Shown piece by piece: positions 52,917 to 62,755 of a stretch of 64,000 bases of DNA (position 1 is the stretch's first letter; every line of letters begins with the position of its first letter). A program made the position numbers and the translations under genes. The stretch covers positions 682,001 to 746,000 of the forward strand of contig NZ_SDWJ01000002.1 in the NCBI RefSeq assembly GCF_009769755.1, given 5' to 3'. Source of the stretch: Sphingorhabdus profundilacus. GTDB taxonomy: Bacteria > Pseudomonadota > Alphaproteobacteria > Sphingomonadales > Sphingomonadaceae. The notes below the pieces were generated by a model. The model ran no database searches, had not been told where the DNA came from, and worked only from the letters and a program-made list of their open reading frames with translations.

Positions 52917-54190
52917 TGCGCGCCGCCCGGGCTTTGGCGATTGCACTGGCGTGCACGTCAACGCCGGTATTTGCCCAAAGCTTCTATGTCGAAACCGGCC
53001 GCATCGTCGATGTCGCCAGCGGCCAGATGTTGAGCGGACAATGCGTCACCATCGAAGCAGACCGGATCAGCGCGGTTGCACCCTGCGGCCCGACGCCAAC
53101 CGGCGCGCAACGTGTGGACTGGTCGGCTTTTACCGTGTTGCCGGGCCTGATCGATCTGCACACCCATTTAGCCGACACCGGGCAAAGCGCGGATCTGGCG
53201 TTGCCATTGAAGACATCACCAGCCGGGACCGCACTGATCGGCGCATATCATGCCAAAGTGACGCTGGAGGAAGGCTTTACGACCGTGCGCGACGTCGGCA
53301 CCTATCGCGGCCTGACAGATGTGGCGCTCAAAAACGCCATTAACGCCGGGCATGTCCCGGGGCCGCGGATGTTTGTCGCAGGGGCCTATATCACCATCCC
53401 CAAGGGCGGCGGTGAGCTGAACGGTGTTATCCCCAATGAACAGCTTCCCGCCGATATGCGGCTCGGCGTTGCCAGCACGCCGGAGGAAGCCAGGACAAAG
53501 ACCGAGTTTCTGATTCAAAACGGCGCGGATTTCATCAAGACCATCGCCACCGGCGCGGTGCTGGCCATCGGCACTGAACCGGGCGAACCCGAAATGACCG
53601 AGGCGCAATTGCGCGCCGTTGTCGAAACCGCCAAAGCCAAGGGCATCTTCGTCACCGCTCATGCCCATGGCGCCATCGGCATCAAGAACGCGATTCGTGC
53701 AGGGGTGCGCTCCGTCGAACATGCCAGCCTGATCGATGACGAGGCGCTGGCTATGGCAAAGAAGGCGGGAACCTGGCTCGTCATGGATATCTACAATGGC
53801 GACTATATCAACGATATCGGCACCAAAGAAGGCTGGCCGGAGGAATATCTCCGCAAAAATCGCGAAACCACCGATGTCCAGCGCGCAGGTTTTGCCAAGG
53901 CGGTAAAGATGGGCGTCAAAATTGCCTATGGAACCGACAGCGGCGTCTATCCCCACGGCCTGAACGGGCGGCAGTTCGCCTATATGGTCCGCTATGGCAT
54001 GACCCCGATGCAGGCCATCCAGTCCGCCACCATCCGCGCGGCGGAATTGCTGGGTAAAGAGGATATATTGGGCAGCATCGCCGTTGGCCGCTATGCCGAC
54101 CTGGTCGCGGTCAAGGGCGACCCGCTGACCGACATCCGCCTGCTAGAAAATGTCGCGCATGTGATGAAGGACGGGGCGCTGGTGAGATAG
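52916..54190 (+). CDS. Secreted amidohydrolase-family metalloenzyme
   Basis: 424 aa with a signal peptide (ALAIALACTSTPVFAQ). The amidohydrolase metal motifs are complete: H82-T-H84 (LIDLHTHLAD), a lysine in FIKTIATGAV, HAHG, VEHASLID and the terminal Asp in YGTDSGVYPHG. It resembles imidazolonepropionase-like or Xaa-Pro-dipeptidase-type members of the periplasmic amidohydrolase group, so it probably hydrolyses a cyclic amide or dipeptide. ATG at 52916 overlaps the popZ stop. A strong terminator follows at 54212. Confidence 0.9.
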   Translation: MRAARALAIALACTSTPVFAQSFYVETGRIVDVASGQMLSGQCVTIEADRISAVAPCGPTPTGAQRVDWSAFTVLPGLIDLHTHLADTGQSADLALPLKTSPAGTALIGAYHAKVTLEEGFTTVRDVGTYRGLTDVALKNAINAGHVPGPRMFVAGAYITIPKGGGELNGVIPNEQLPADMRLGVASTPEEARTKTEFLIQNGADFIKTIATGAVLAIGTEPGEPEMTEAQLRAVVETAKAKGIFVTAHAHGAIGIKNAIRAGVRSVEHASLIDDEALAMAKKAGTWLVMDIYNGDYINDIGTKEGWPEEYLRKNRETTDVQRAGFAKAVKMGVKIAYGTDSGVYPHGLNGRQFAYMVRYGMTPMQAIQSATIRAAELLGKEDILGSIAVGRYADLVAVKGDPLTDIRLLENVAHVMKDGALVR

Positions 54191-54211
54191 ACAGCAGCCC
54201 TGAATGCAAAA

Positions 54212-54243
54212 GGGCGGGGAAAACCCCGCCCATCTGTCTTTTT
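54212..54243. terminator. Bidirectional rho-independent terminator
   Basis: GGGCGGGG (54212-54219) and CCCCGCCC (54224-54231) with an AAAA loop, followed by TCTTTTTC on plus and TTTTGC on minus. It can end the popZ-amidohydrolase transcript and the small minus-strand gene at 54260. Confidence 0.9.
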
Positions 54244-54259
54244 CAGAGCTGTTTTCCCG

Positions 54260-54331
54260 TTACACCATGGTAACCGAGAAAAGCAGGCCACTGAGCGCGA
54301 TGGCGCAGATAAAGCTAGCCAATTTCTGCAT
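54260..54331 (-). CDS. Predicted 23-aa hydrophobic membrane peptide
   Basis: The peptide reads MQKLASFICAIALS then GLLFSVTMV. It has one short hydrophobic helix after a lysine, as in many small bacterial membrane proteins or leader peptides. The start is supported by AAGGA with 7-nt spacing (on minus, GAAGGAATGAAACATG), and the gene ends just before a terminator that also works on the minus strand. It is the only gene in the 354-bp gap between the amidohydrolase and the S9 peptidase. No family recognised. Confidence 0.5.
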   Translation of the reverse strand: MQKLASFICAIALSGLLFSVTMV

Positions 54332-54479
54332 GTTTCATTCCTTCTTCTGTGCCGCACAGCCACTTTGGCCGGGTCGTCCGTTCGAAGGCATCCTTTATAT
54401 TTTTGTTATGCCGCCCAAATAGGGGGCAAAGGTTAAAACTCAATTGATATAGTAGACAAAGTAGTTGCAGTAATGTAAA

Positions 54480-54494
54480 CATAGCATTGCTATG
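54480..54494. promoter_or_regulatory. Perfect inverted repeat in the divergent promoter region
   Basis: CATAGCA-t-TGCTATG, a 7-1-7 inverted repeat, lies 50 bp upstream of the S9 peptidase start and upstream of the small minus-strand gene. Its form suggests an operator for a dimeric repressor or activator. Confidence 0.45.
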
Positions 54495-54544
54495 AGGGCG
54501 GTAATTTTCTTGCGCGTCCCCGCCGCGTTGACTAGCTTGGCCCC

Positions 54545-56596
54545 ATGAAAAAACCCCTATTGATCGCCGCACTCATCGGCGCCACCACCCTGTCCGCACC
54601 CGCCTTTGCCCGTCCAATGACGGAAACGGATCTTGCCACGATGAAGCGGCTTTCAGGCACGGCCGCTTCGCCAGATGGCACGATGATCGCATATCAACTG
54701 CGCGAAACGGATCTGGAGGCAAACAAGGGGCGGACTGATCTGTATCTGCTTAAGCTCGGCACCCCCAAAGCGCAGCCCGTGCTATTCGCTTCCAAGCCCG
54801 ACAAGAATGAGCATGACCCCGCCTTTGCCCCCGACGGCAAGAGCATTTTCTACATCAGCAATGAAAGCGGGTCGGACCAGATCTGGCGCTATGACCTGGC
54901 CAGCGGCACCACCACACAGGCGAGCAATTTCAAAACGGATGTCAGCGGTTTCAAGATTTCGCCCGATGGCAAGAAATTCGCGGTCTGGGGCGATATCGCG
55001 CGGGACTGCATGGAATTTGGCTGCGAAAAGGATGGCGACACGTCGAAGCCTGGCCCCGGCACGGGCCGCGAATATGACCAACTGATGGTCCGCCACTGGG
55101 ACGCATGGGAAACACCGGGCAATTACAGCCGCATCTTCACCGTGGTGCTGGGCGCGGATAACAAGCTGGGTACATTGGGCGTGGCGATGGACGGCGATCT
55201 GGTCGGCGACGCCCCGTCAAAACCCTTTGGCGGCGCAGAAGAAGTCAGCTGGGCCGCCGACAGCAGCGCCGTCCACTTTGCCTTACGCAAGGCGGACGGC
55301 GACGAAGCCAAGTCGACCAATCTTGATATCTACCGATCAGGCCTGCAATCGCCAAAACCGATCAACCTGACCGCCGACAATGCCGGAACCGATACGACCC
55401 CCGCCGCATCGCCCGATGGCAAATGGCTCGCCTGGACCTCAATGGAGCGCGCCACCTATGAAGCCGACCGGCTAGTCGTCAAGTTGATGGACACAAAAAG
55501 CGGCAAGGTCACAGCGCTGACCGACGCATGGGACCGGTCCGTCGGCTCGCTCGCCTGGGCCGCCGACAGCAAGAGCCTGCTCGTCACCGCGCAGGACACG
55601 CTCGAAACCCCGCTCTACCGCGTCGACCTGAAGGGCAAGGTCACGCGCCTGACCGAGCGGGGCAATATCGCCGAGGTCGTGCCGCTGAAAAACGGTGGCA
55701 TAGTCTATGCGATCAACAGCATATCTGCGCCGTCCGACCTTGTTCTGATGGACGCCAAGGGCAAGACGACACGGCTGACCAATGTCAACGCGCAGACATT
55801 CGCCGCGCTCGACCCGGTCAATTACCAGAAATTCGATTTTGCAGGAGCCAATGGCGATCAGGTGTTTGGCCAGATCGTCAAGCCACAGAACGCAACGGGC
55901 AAGCTTCCGGTCCTGCTGCTCGTCCATGGCGGGCCGCAAGGGACCTTCAACAATAACTGGTCTTATCGATGGAACCCCGCTGTCATGGCATCCCAAGGCT
56001 ATGCCGTCGTCACGATCGATTTTCACGGGTCCACAGGCTATGGCCAGAAATTCACCGATAGCATCAACAAGAATTGGGGCGGCTGGCCGCTGGAGGATTT
56101 GCAAAAGGGCATGGCTGCGGTCGGCAAGATCGACAGCCAGCTTGATACCGCCAATGCCTGCGCGCTTGGCGGGTCTTATGGCGGCTACATGATGAACTGG
56201 ATCGCGGGCAACTGGCCCGACCGGTTCAAATGCCTTGTGACCCATGCCGGTATTTTCGACATGCGCGCCATGGCATATGAAACCGAGGAATTATGGTTCG
56301 ACCAGTGGGACAATGGCGGACCGTGGACGACGCGGACCGATGCCGAGAAATGGAATCCGGTCAACCATGTCGCCAAATGGAAAACCCCGACGCTCGTGAT
56401 CCATGGTGAAAAGGATTACCGCATCCCCTATTCGCAAAGCCTGGCCGCGTTCACCGCGTTGCAGCAACAGGGTGTGGAATCCAAATTGCTCGTCTTCCCG
56501 GACGAGAACCACTGGATATTGAAACCCAAAAACTCGATCCAATGGCACCAGACCGTTTTCAAATGGGTCGATAAGCACCTGAAACCTGCCAAGTAA
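54545..56596 (+). CDS. S9-family prolyl oligopeptidase (acylaminoacyl/dipeptidyl peptidase type)
   Basis: 683 aa with a signal peptide (LLIAALIGATTLSAPAFA). A beta-propeller domain (about 30-420) with WD40-like repeats such as APDGKSIFYISNE and ASPDGKWLAWTS precedes the alpha/beta-hydrolase domain. The triad is visible: nucleophile S544 in GGSYGGYM, D624 in GEKDYRIPY and H656 in DENHWIL. Periplasmic or secreted hydrolysis of short peptides is likely. Family and catalytic residues are clear; specificity is not. Confidence 0.92.
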   Translation: MKKPLLIAALIGATTLSAPAFARPMTETDLATMKRLSGTAASPDGTMIAYQLRETDLEANKGRTDLYLLKLGTPKAQPVLFASKPDKNEHDPAFAPDGKSIFYISNESGSDQIWRYDLASGTTTQASNFKTDVSGFKISPDGKKFAVWGDIARDCMEFGCEKDGDTSKPGPGTGREYDQLMVRHWDAWETPGNYSRIFTVVLGADNKLGTLGVAMDGDLVGDAPSKPFGGAEEVSWAADSSAVHFALRKADGDEAKSTNLDIYRSGLQSPKPINLTADNAGTDTTPAASPDGKWLAWTSMERATYEADRLVVKLMDTKSGKVTALTDAWDRSVGSLAWAADSKSLLVTAQDTLETPLYRVDLKGKVTRLTERGNIAEVVPLKNGGIVYAINSISAPSDLVLMDAKGKTTRLTNVNAQTFAALDPVNYQKFDFAGANGDQVFGQIVKPQNATGKLPVLLLVHGGPQGTFNNNWSYRWNPAVMASQGYAVVTIDFHGSTGYGQKFTDSINKNWGGWPLEDLQKGMAAVGKIDSQLDTANACALGGSYGGYMMNWIAGNWPDRFKCLVTHAGIFDMRAMAYETEELWFDQWDNGGPWTTRTDAEKWNPVNHVAKWKTPTLVIHGEKDYRIPYSQSLAAFTALQQQGVESKLLVFPDENHWILKPKNSIQWHQTVFKWVDKHLKPAK

Positions 56597-56716
56597 AGGC
56601 GAGCGCCGCAGGCTTTATTATCTCACACAAAGACACCAATATAGCGCTGCGCTTGAGTTACTGCTTCGCATCTGAAAACCTTGCCCAAATGCCCGCGCGC
56701 TGGCAAAGGCAGCGGC

Positions 56717-59599
56717 ATGACTATCGACAAGACATTTGATCCCGCCGCGATTGAGGCGAAATGGTATGCCCATTGGGAATCGACCGGCGCGTTCCGCCCT
56801 GAACGCCCGAATGCGGAGCCTTATACGATCGTCAACCCGCCCCCCAATGTGACGGGCAGCCTGCATATCGGCCATGCGCTCGACAACACGTTGCAGGATA
56901 TCCTGATCCGCCATGCCCGTCTGCAGGGCAAGGATGCCTTGTGGGTCGTGGGCACCGACCATGCCGGCATCGCCACCCAGATGGTGGTTGAACGCCAGAT
57001 GGCGCAAAAGCAGCAAAAACGCACCGATTTTACCCGCGACGAATTTGTCGCCAAGGTCTGGGAATGGAAAGAGGAAAGCGGCGGCGAGATTACCGGCCAG
57101 TTGCGCCGCCTCGGTTGCTCCATGGACTGGGAAAATGAACGCTTCACCATGGACGAAGGCTTCAGCAAGGCCGTGATCAAGGTGTTTGTCGACCTCTATA
57201 ATCAGGGCCTGCTCTACCGCGACAAAAGGCTGGTGAACTGGGACCCACATTTCAAGACTGCAATTTCAGATCTCGAGGTAGAGACTCGCGAAGTGAATGG
57301 CCATATGTGGCACTTCAAATATCCGCTCGCTGGAGGGGAAACCTATACCTATGTCGAGCGCGATGCAGATGGGAATGTCACGCTTCAAGAGGAACGCGAC
57401 TATATCGCGATTGCCACAACTCGGCCCGAAACGATGCTTGGCGACGGAGCCGTAGCGGTTCATCCCGAAGATGAACGTTACAAACCGATCATAGGCAAAC
57501 TCTGCGAAATTCCCGTTGGCCCCAAGGAACATCGGCGGCTGATCCCAATAATCACCGACGAATATCCCGACCCCGATTTCGGCTCAGGTGCCGTGAAGAT
57601 TACGGGCGCCCACGACCAAAATGATTACGCCGTTGCCCAGCGCAACGGCATCCCGATGTACCGGCTGATGGACGAAATTGCCGCGATGCGGAGCGACGGT
57701 GCCCCTTATGCCGCGGCCGCCGAACAGGCAAAATCAATGGCTGCCGGAAAACAATGGACAGCCGCCGAAATCGACGCTCTCAACCTCGTCCCTGATGCCT
57801 ATCGCGGACTTGACCGCTATGAAGCGCGCAAAAAAGTCGTGGCCGATATTGACGCAGACGGCTTGATGATTGCCGTCGAAAGCAAGATAATTCAGCAACC
57901 ATTTGGCGACCGTTCCGCTGTGGTCATTGAGCCTATGTTGACCGACCAATGGTATGTTGATGCTAAAACACTCGCGGTTCCAGCAATTGAAGCGGTGCGT
58001 TCCGGTGCCATCGAAATCGTCCCCAAGTCGTGGGAAAAAACGTATTTCAACTGGATGGAGAACATCCAGCCATGGTGCGTCTCGCGCCAGCTTTGGTGGG
58101 GGCACCAGATACCGGCATGGTTTGACAGCGACGGCAAATGCTATGTCGCCGAAGATGAAGCCGGGGCGCAAGGCTTGGCAGGTGAAGGCGTCACTTTGAT
58201 GCGCGACCCAGACGTGCTCGACACATGGTTCTCCTCCGCGCTCTGGCCGTTCGGAACCTTGGGCTGGCCTGACCAATCCCCCCTCCCGCTTGCGGGAGGG
58301 GCCGGGGGAGGGTCAGTGGAACCAACTGACTCACCCTCCCCTAACCCCTCCCGCAGGCGGGAGGGGAATATGCTCGACCGCCATTACCCCAATGACGTTC
58401 TTGTCTCCGGCTTTGACATCCTGTTTTTCTGGGATGCGCGGATGGCGATGCAGGGGATTCATTTCATGAAAGAGGTGCCGTGGAAGACGCTTTATCTCCA
58501 CGGACTCGTCCGCGCCGCCGACGGCAGCAAGATGTCGAAGTCGAAAGGCAACACCGTCGATCCGCTGGGCCTGATTGACCAATATGGCGCCGATGCGCTG
58601 CGCTTCTTCATGGCGGCAATGGAAAGCCAGGGCCGCGACATCAAGATGGATGAAAGCCGCGTCGCCGGGTACCGCAATTTTGCAACCAAGCTGTGGAACG
58701 CCGCCCGCTTTGCCCAATCCAACGGCATTGGCGGGTCGGACAGCATCAGCGCGCCCAAGGCGGAGCTTGCCGTCAACCGCTGGATTATCGGCGAAGTCGT
58801 CGAAACGCTTGAAAAGCTGAACAAGGCCTTTGCCGAATTCCGTTTCGACGGCATGGCCGATGCCATCTACCATTTCGTCTGGGACCAGTTTTGCGACTGG
58901 TATCTGGAGCTTATCAAGCCTGCGTTCGTTGATGGCGAGAAGCAGGATATGGACGCAGAATCGCAAATGGTGGCGGGTTGGGTGCTCGACCAGATATTGG
59001 TGATGCTGCATCCCTTCATGCCCTTTGTGACCGAGGAATTATGGCATGCGCTGGCCGATCCGGCAGCGCCCCGCGCCTATGACCTGATCCACGCCAAATG
59101 GCCGGAACCCAAGGCCGAGGTCGATGCCGAAGCCAAGGCGGAGGTCGAATGGCTGATCCGTCTGGTTGGCGAAGTGCGGACCGCGAAGAACGAACTGGGC
59201 ATTGCGCCGGGCGCGAAGATGGATGCCTTTGTCCGCGACGCGTCCCCTGCAACGCAGCAACGCATTGCCCGTCAACAGTCCGCACTGGCGCGATTGGCGC
59301 GGCTCGATTCAGTGACCACGGGCGACGCGCCGGAAGGTGGATCGGTCCAGCTGGTGGTGGATGAGGCAACCTTTGTCCTGCCTCTGGCCGGTGTCATCGA
59401 CCTTGACGCCGAGCGTGCGCGCATCAGCAAAGCTATCGAGGCGGCTACCAAAGAAGCTGCGGCCCTTTCCGGCCGCCTATCGAACGCCGCCTTCGTCGAA
59501 AAAGCCAAGACCGAAGCCGTGGAAAAGGCGCGCGCTGACCATGCCGAAAAGACCGCCGAGGCTGAGCGCCTGACGGCGGCACTAAAGCGGTTGGGCTAA
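56717..59599 (+). CDS. valS: Valine--tRNA ligase with in-frame repeat-derived insert
   Basis: 960 aa from the ATG at 56717. Class I signature HIGH is H50-I-G-H53 ([12 protein letters not shown]); KMSKS is at 605-609 (SKMSKSKGN). The CP1 editing domain lies between, and the C-terminal anticodon-binding and coiled-coil arm ([19 protein letters not shown]) is complete. At about residues 522-550 the normal stretch between GWPDQ and the [16 protein letters not shown] block is interrupted by about 29 residues rich in Gly/Pro/Ser/Arg ([21 protein letters not shown]). They are encoded by an 87-bp type A palindromic repeat. The reading frame is kept, so the enzyme is presumably active. Confidence 0.95.
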   Translation: MTIDKTFDPAAIEAKWYAHWESTGAFRPERPNAEPYTIVNPPPNVTGSLHIGHALDNTLQDILIRHARLQGKDALWVVGTDHAGIATQMVVERQMAQKQQKRTDFTRDEFVAKVWEWKEESGGEITGQLRRLGCSMDWENERFTMDEGFSKAVIKVFVDLYNQGLLYRDKRLVNWDPHFKTAISDLEVETREVNGHMWHFKYPLAGGETYTYVERDADGNVTLQEERDYIAIATTRPETMLGDGAVAVHPEDERYKPIIGKLCEIPVGPKEHRRLIPIITDEYPDPDFGSGAVKITGAHDQNDYAVAQRNGIPMYRLMDEIAAMRSDGAPYAAAAEQAKSMAAGKQWTAAEIDALNLVPDAYRGLDRYEARKKVVADIDADGLMIAVESKIIQQPFGDRSAVVIEPMLTDQWYVDAKTLAVPAIEAVRSGAIEIVPKSWEKTYFNWMENIQPWCVSRQLWWGHQIPAWFDSDGKCYVAEDEAGAQGLAGEGVTLMRDPDVLDTWFSSALWPFGTLGWPDQSPLPLAGGAGGGSVEPTDSPSPNPSRRREGNMLDRHYPNDVLVSGFDILFFWDARMAMQGIHFMKEVPWKTLYLHGLVRAADGSKMSKSKGNTVDPLGLIDQYGADALRFFMAAMESQGRDIKMDESRVAGYRNFATKLWNAARFAQSNGIGGSDSISAPKAELAVNRWIIGEVVETLEKLNKAFAEFRFDGMADAIYHFVWDQFCDWYLELIKPAFVDGEKQDMDAESQMVAGWVLDQILVMLHPFMPFVTEELWHALADPAAPRAYDLIHAKWPEPKAEVDAEAKAEVEWLIRLVGEVRTAKNELGIAPGAKMDAFVRDASPATQQRIARQQSALARLARLDSVTTGDAPEGGSVQLVVDEATFVLPLAGVIDLDAERARISKAIEAATKEAAALSGRLSNAAFVEKAKTEAVEKARADHAEKTAEAERLTAALKRLG
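58280..58366. repeat. Palindromic repeat type A inside valS
   Basis: 87 bp, two hairpins (arms CCCCTCCCGC/GCGGGAGGGG at 58280-58301 and 58345-58366) with complementary inner flanks, as in the intergenic copy at 48786-48888. 87 is divisible by three and the frame used by valS is free of stop codons. Confidence 0.92.
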
Positions 59600-59626
59600 G
59601 CCTTGGCTTTTTCTTTCAGCGATTCA

Positions 59627-59752
59627 TTCCACGCAAAGACGCAAAGATTTTCAAGAGCGCGGCGTAGCCACTTTCTGTAACCAGCGCATCTGCGTATCCG
59701 AACTCCAGATTCGAATCTAACCTCTTAAAAACCTTCGCGCCTTTGCGTGAAA
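59627..59752. repeat. Inverted repeat in the valS-dsbD gap
   Basis: TTCCACGCAAAGACGC at 59627 and GCGCCTTTGCGTGAAA at 59737-59752 belong to inverted arms of about 28 bp with some mismatches. It resembles the type D repeats in theme (GCGTGAA end). A short AAGC/GCTT hairpin with a T-tract after the valS stop may act as a weak terminator. Confidence 0.6.
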
Positions 59753-59872
59753 TAAAAAGGTTTTGGGACTATGAACGGAAAATTGAATTGCACAGTTCGG
59801 TATCCGAAAAAACCTTCGAATTGCCTAGAATTCCCTGTCCTACTGGCCCCCAACTCGGGTAGGTCGACAGTG

Positions 59873-61927
59873 ATGATGCTGCGCTTGCTGACACTTTGGG
59901 TCATTGCCCTGTTCTTGCTGCCCCCTGCCTATGGGCAATTGCCCGGTGCACCCCAAAATGTGCAGGCCACAATCGAGTCGGAAACGACGTCGCCCGCGCC
60001 TGGCGACACTGTAACAGTCGCCATCATCATGGACCCAAAACCGGGCTGGCATGATTATTGGCTGAACCCCGGCGATGCCGGAACGCCGCTCGAACTTGAA
60101 TGGACTTTGCCCGAGGGCGTCAGCGCCGGTCCAATCCGCGCTCCGGTGCCTGAAACGTTGGTTGTAGGCGGGTTTATGAACCATATCTACCGGCAAAAAC
60201 ATGCCTTTCTGGTTGACATAAAACTACCCCCGAAGCTTCAGCCGAGTAAACAAATCGATTTAAAGGTCGATGCCAGATGGTCCGCCTGTTCCGATTTGGT
60301 CTGTGTTCCCGAAGGTGGCAGCTTTGTCATTCCGTTGAAAATCGGCGATGGCCGGATCGACGCCGATCAACGCAGCCGGTTCGACATGTGGCGCGCCGCA
60401 CTGCCTGTGCCGCTGGACCGTCAGGCACAGTATAAGATCAATGGAAAAGTGATTTCCGTGGCCATTCCCTTTCCCGAAAATGCCGACGCCCAAAGCATCT
60501 GGTTCTTTCCGCAGACCGAAAATGTTTTTCGCTATGCTGCGAAACAGTCGGCCCGGCGCAGTGGGGACTGGTTGGTGGTGTCGGGCGAAATCGACACGCA
60601 ATTTACTGGCAGGATAGACGGCGTCCTGCGCTTTGGTGACGCACAAGGCCTGATAGTCAGGGCTACGCCCGGTATGGTACCGCAAGGTGGCAACGCCCTG
60701 TCGGTACTCGGTGAAAAGACCGGAGAAACGGGGGGCTCAACGCCTGGGAACCTTTTCTGGATATTGGGACTGTCCATCCTTGGTGGTCTGCTGTTGAACT
60801 TGATGCCCTGTGTTTTTCCAATTTTGGGTTTGAAAGCGATCGCCATTGCCAAATCGGGAGGAAATGAACGGGAGGCCAGGCTCGATGCGGTGGCCTATAC
60901 CACCGGCATAATCCTGAGTTGTCTTGCCTTGGGCGGTGCAATGCTGACCTTGCGGGCGGCGGGTGAGGAAATTGGCTGGGCATTTCAACTGCAAGACCCG
61001 AATGTCATATTCCTGCTGCTGTTGCTGATGACGGCAATTACTGCGAATCTTGCGGGATTGTTCGACATTGGCACCATAGGGGCAGGCGACAGTTTAACGC
61101 GGAAAAAGGGCGTGGCGGGGTCGTTCTGGACCGGTGTATTGGCAGCAGTCGTCGCCACGCCATGTACCGGTCCCTTCATGGCAGCCGCAATGGGCGCGGC
61201 GTTGTTGCTGCCTGTGGGTCAGGCCCTGTTGATTTTTGCAGGTCTGGGCTTCGGGTTGGCGCTGCCATTTCTTGCCATTGCGTTTATTCCGCCCTTGCGC
61301 GCCCACATGCCGAAAGCCGGACCTTGGATGGAAAATTTCCGCCGGTGGATGGCCGTGCCAATGGCTTTGACCGCAGCCGCCTTGCTCTGGCTTTTGGCGC
61401 AGCTGGTGGGCGGTGCAGGCTGGGTGATCGGCGGCGTCAGTGTGGCGGTTTTGATAGCCGCTTTGTTCATTACGACGCGCAAGAAGGCACACAATTTCGC
61501 CATTTTGGGCTTGGCGAGCTTGATTGCCATAACGGGGATATTTGCCATCACCCGCCTTGAGCCGCCCAAGACCGGCAGCCTGACGGCCAGCAAAAGTGGG
61601 AATGTACCGTTTTCGGTCGAAAAACTCGCCGCTTTTCGGGCCGACCATCGACCCGTTTTCCTTTATTTTACGGCAGACTGGTGCGTAACATGTAAAGTGA
61701 ATGAAGCGGCGGCGATTGATCGGGAAGAAACAAAAGCTGCATTTAAAAAGGCGGCTATTGTCACCATGGTGGGTGATTATACCCGCCGGGACCCCGCCAT
61801 AACCCGTTTTCTTGCCCAGAATGGCAGGTCAGGAGTTCCGCTATATCTGTATTATCCAGCCAAGGGCGAGCCGCAGATTTTGCCACAGATCCTGACGGAG
61901 GATATGATGCTGGAATTGGCGAAATGA
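59873..61927 (+). CDS. dsbD: Protein-disulfide reductase DsbD (thiol:disulfide interchange protein)
   Basis: 684 aa from the ATG at 59873 (AGG about 9 nt upstream); a longer frame from 59771 has no good start signal. A signal peptide (LTLWVIALFLLPPAYG) leads into a periplasmic N-terminal domain with a cysteine pair in SACSDLVCVPEGG. Eight or nine membrane helices follow with the DsbD cysteines in NLMPCVFPILG and ATPCTGPF. The C-terminal thioredoxin-like domain has CxxC at C604/C607 (ADWCVTCK). It carries electrons from cytoplasmic thioredoxin to the periplasm, for example for cytochrome c maturation. Confidence 0.93.
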   Translation: MMLRLLTLWVIALFLLPPAYGQLPGAPQNVQATIESETTSPAPGDTVTVAIIMDPKPGWHDYWLNPGDAGTPLELEWTLPEGVSAGPIRAPVPETLVVGGFMNHIYRQKHAFLVDIKLPPKLQPSKQIDLKVDARWSACSDLVCVPEGGSFVIPLKIGDGRIDADQRSRFDMWRAALPVPLDRQAQYKINGKVISVAIPFPENADAQSIWFFPQTENVFRYAAKQSARRSGDWLVVSGEIDTQFTGRIDGVLRFGDAQGLIVRATPGMVPQGGNALSVLGEKTGETGGSTPGNLFWILGLSILGGLLLNLMPCVFPILGLKAIAIAKSGGNEREARLDAVAYTTGIILSCLALGGAMLTLRAAGEEIGWAFQLQDPNVIFLLLLLMTAITANLAGLFDIGTIGAGDSLTRKKGVAGSFWTGVLAAVVATPCTGPFMAAAMGAALLLPVGQALLIFAGLGFGLALPFLAIAFIPPLRAHMPKAGPWMENFRRWMAVPMALTAAALLWLLAQLVGGAGWVIGGVSVAVLIAALFITTRKKAHNFAILGLASLIAITGIFAITRLEPPKTGSLTASKSGNVPFSVEKLAAFRADHRPVFLYFTADWCVTCKVNEAAAIDREETKAAFKKAAIVTMVGDYTRRDPAITRFLAQNGRSGVPLYLYYPAKGEPQILPQILTEDMMLELAK

Positions 61928-62001
61928 CACTCTTCTCTGTGGAAACAGGGACAAATTTCGCTGAAATTTGCCCCTGCCCCTGCCTTCGAGCTGCGACCCG
62001 G

Positions 62002-62364
62002 TCAGGACTCGCCGGCAATGTCGATGCGCTTGACCTGATTGGCCCCGATGACGGTTATTCCCTTGACACCGACGATGCCGGTCAAGGGAACCGACCTTTC
62101 GAATATAAGATCTCCGCTATTCTGCGCGTCATGGTTGGTGGCACCGGGCGCGTGAACGATCGCCACTTCGATACCCCAATAATCCGGTCGTTCTTGATAA
62201 ATGCGGGGGGCCAGTCTGGCTTCGAAACCGATACCCGGGAGTTTCCCCCTTACCCAGAGATACAGGCTGTCTTGAAAAGGCAATTTACGCAGTTCAGCGA
62301 TGTCGAAGTCAACAATCCGCCCATTTGGCACACTCGAAAGCGAGCCAGTGGTGGAGAAACTCAT
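62002..62364 (-). CDS. Hypothetical protein, 120 aa
   Basis: No family recognised. The core LYLWVRGKLPGIGFEARLAP, RIYQERPDYWGIEVAIVHAP has the regular beta-strand pattern and composition of a real soluble protein. It starts MSFSTTGSLSSV at 62364, with only a weak GGA upstream, and ends convergently with dsbD. No signal peptide or membrane segment. The coding call is favoured because the frame is open over the whole gap and reads better than the opposite strand. Confidence 0.6.
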   Translation of the reverse strand: MSFSTTGSLSSVPNGRIVDFDIAELRKLPFQDSLYLWVRGKLPGIGFEARLAPRIYQERPDYWGIEVAIVHAPGATNHDAQNSGDLIFERSVPLTGIVGVKGITVIGANQVKRIDIAGES

Positions 62365-62752
62365 TTTTAATCCAATCGAGCGATATTATATGTCAATATT
62401 TTGAATGAATAGTATAAATTTATGAAACTATATTATGCAGCATATAGCAATTTACCTGCACGTAAAGTGAACGATGAAGGTATTCAACGCGCAGCGCCCT
62501 ATGGCGCTGAAAGCATTTTCAAATAATTTTCGACGATGAACTTGATGATCAGGAAAATCGCCGAAACGGGCCATGCCAATACAATAGGGCGCGAATCATG
62601 CATTTTTGTTTGAAATTTCCCGGGATATGATGGCCATTGCGTGGCGGTCGGGACACAATATGCGACAATTCTGCACAGATGCTGCCTAAGCCCTTTATTT
62701 GCGCGGCAAATGGCTGTACTGACGCCCTCTTATAACATCAGGAGTATCGACT
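62365..62752. promoter_or_regulatory. infC: infC leader and promoter region
   Basis: A 388-bp gap, AT-rich at its left side, with a hairpin AGCGCC-ctat-GGCGCT at 62493-62508. It must hold the infC promoter and 5' leader. I see no clear gene or ribosomal leader motif. Confidence 0.45.
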
Positions 62753-62755
62753 ATC
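62741..62755 (+). promoter_or_regulatory. infC: Shine-Dalgarno and AUC start codon of infC
   Basis: CAGGAG ends at 62744, eight nt before ATC at 62753, which opens the IF-3 frame (ATC GCA ACC CCG). The in-frame ATG at 62780 has no ribosome site. Non-AUG starts at infC are known and let IF-3 repress its own translation. Confidence 0.75.

Noticed and set aside
54204-54422. 72-codon plus-strand frame after the amidohydrolase
   Set aside because: It starts in the terminator hairpin and reads through the opposite-strand small gene; no start signal.
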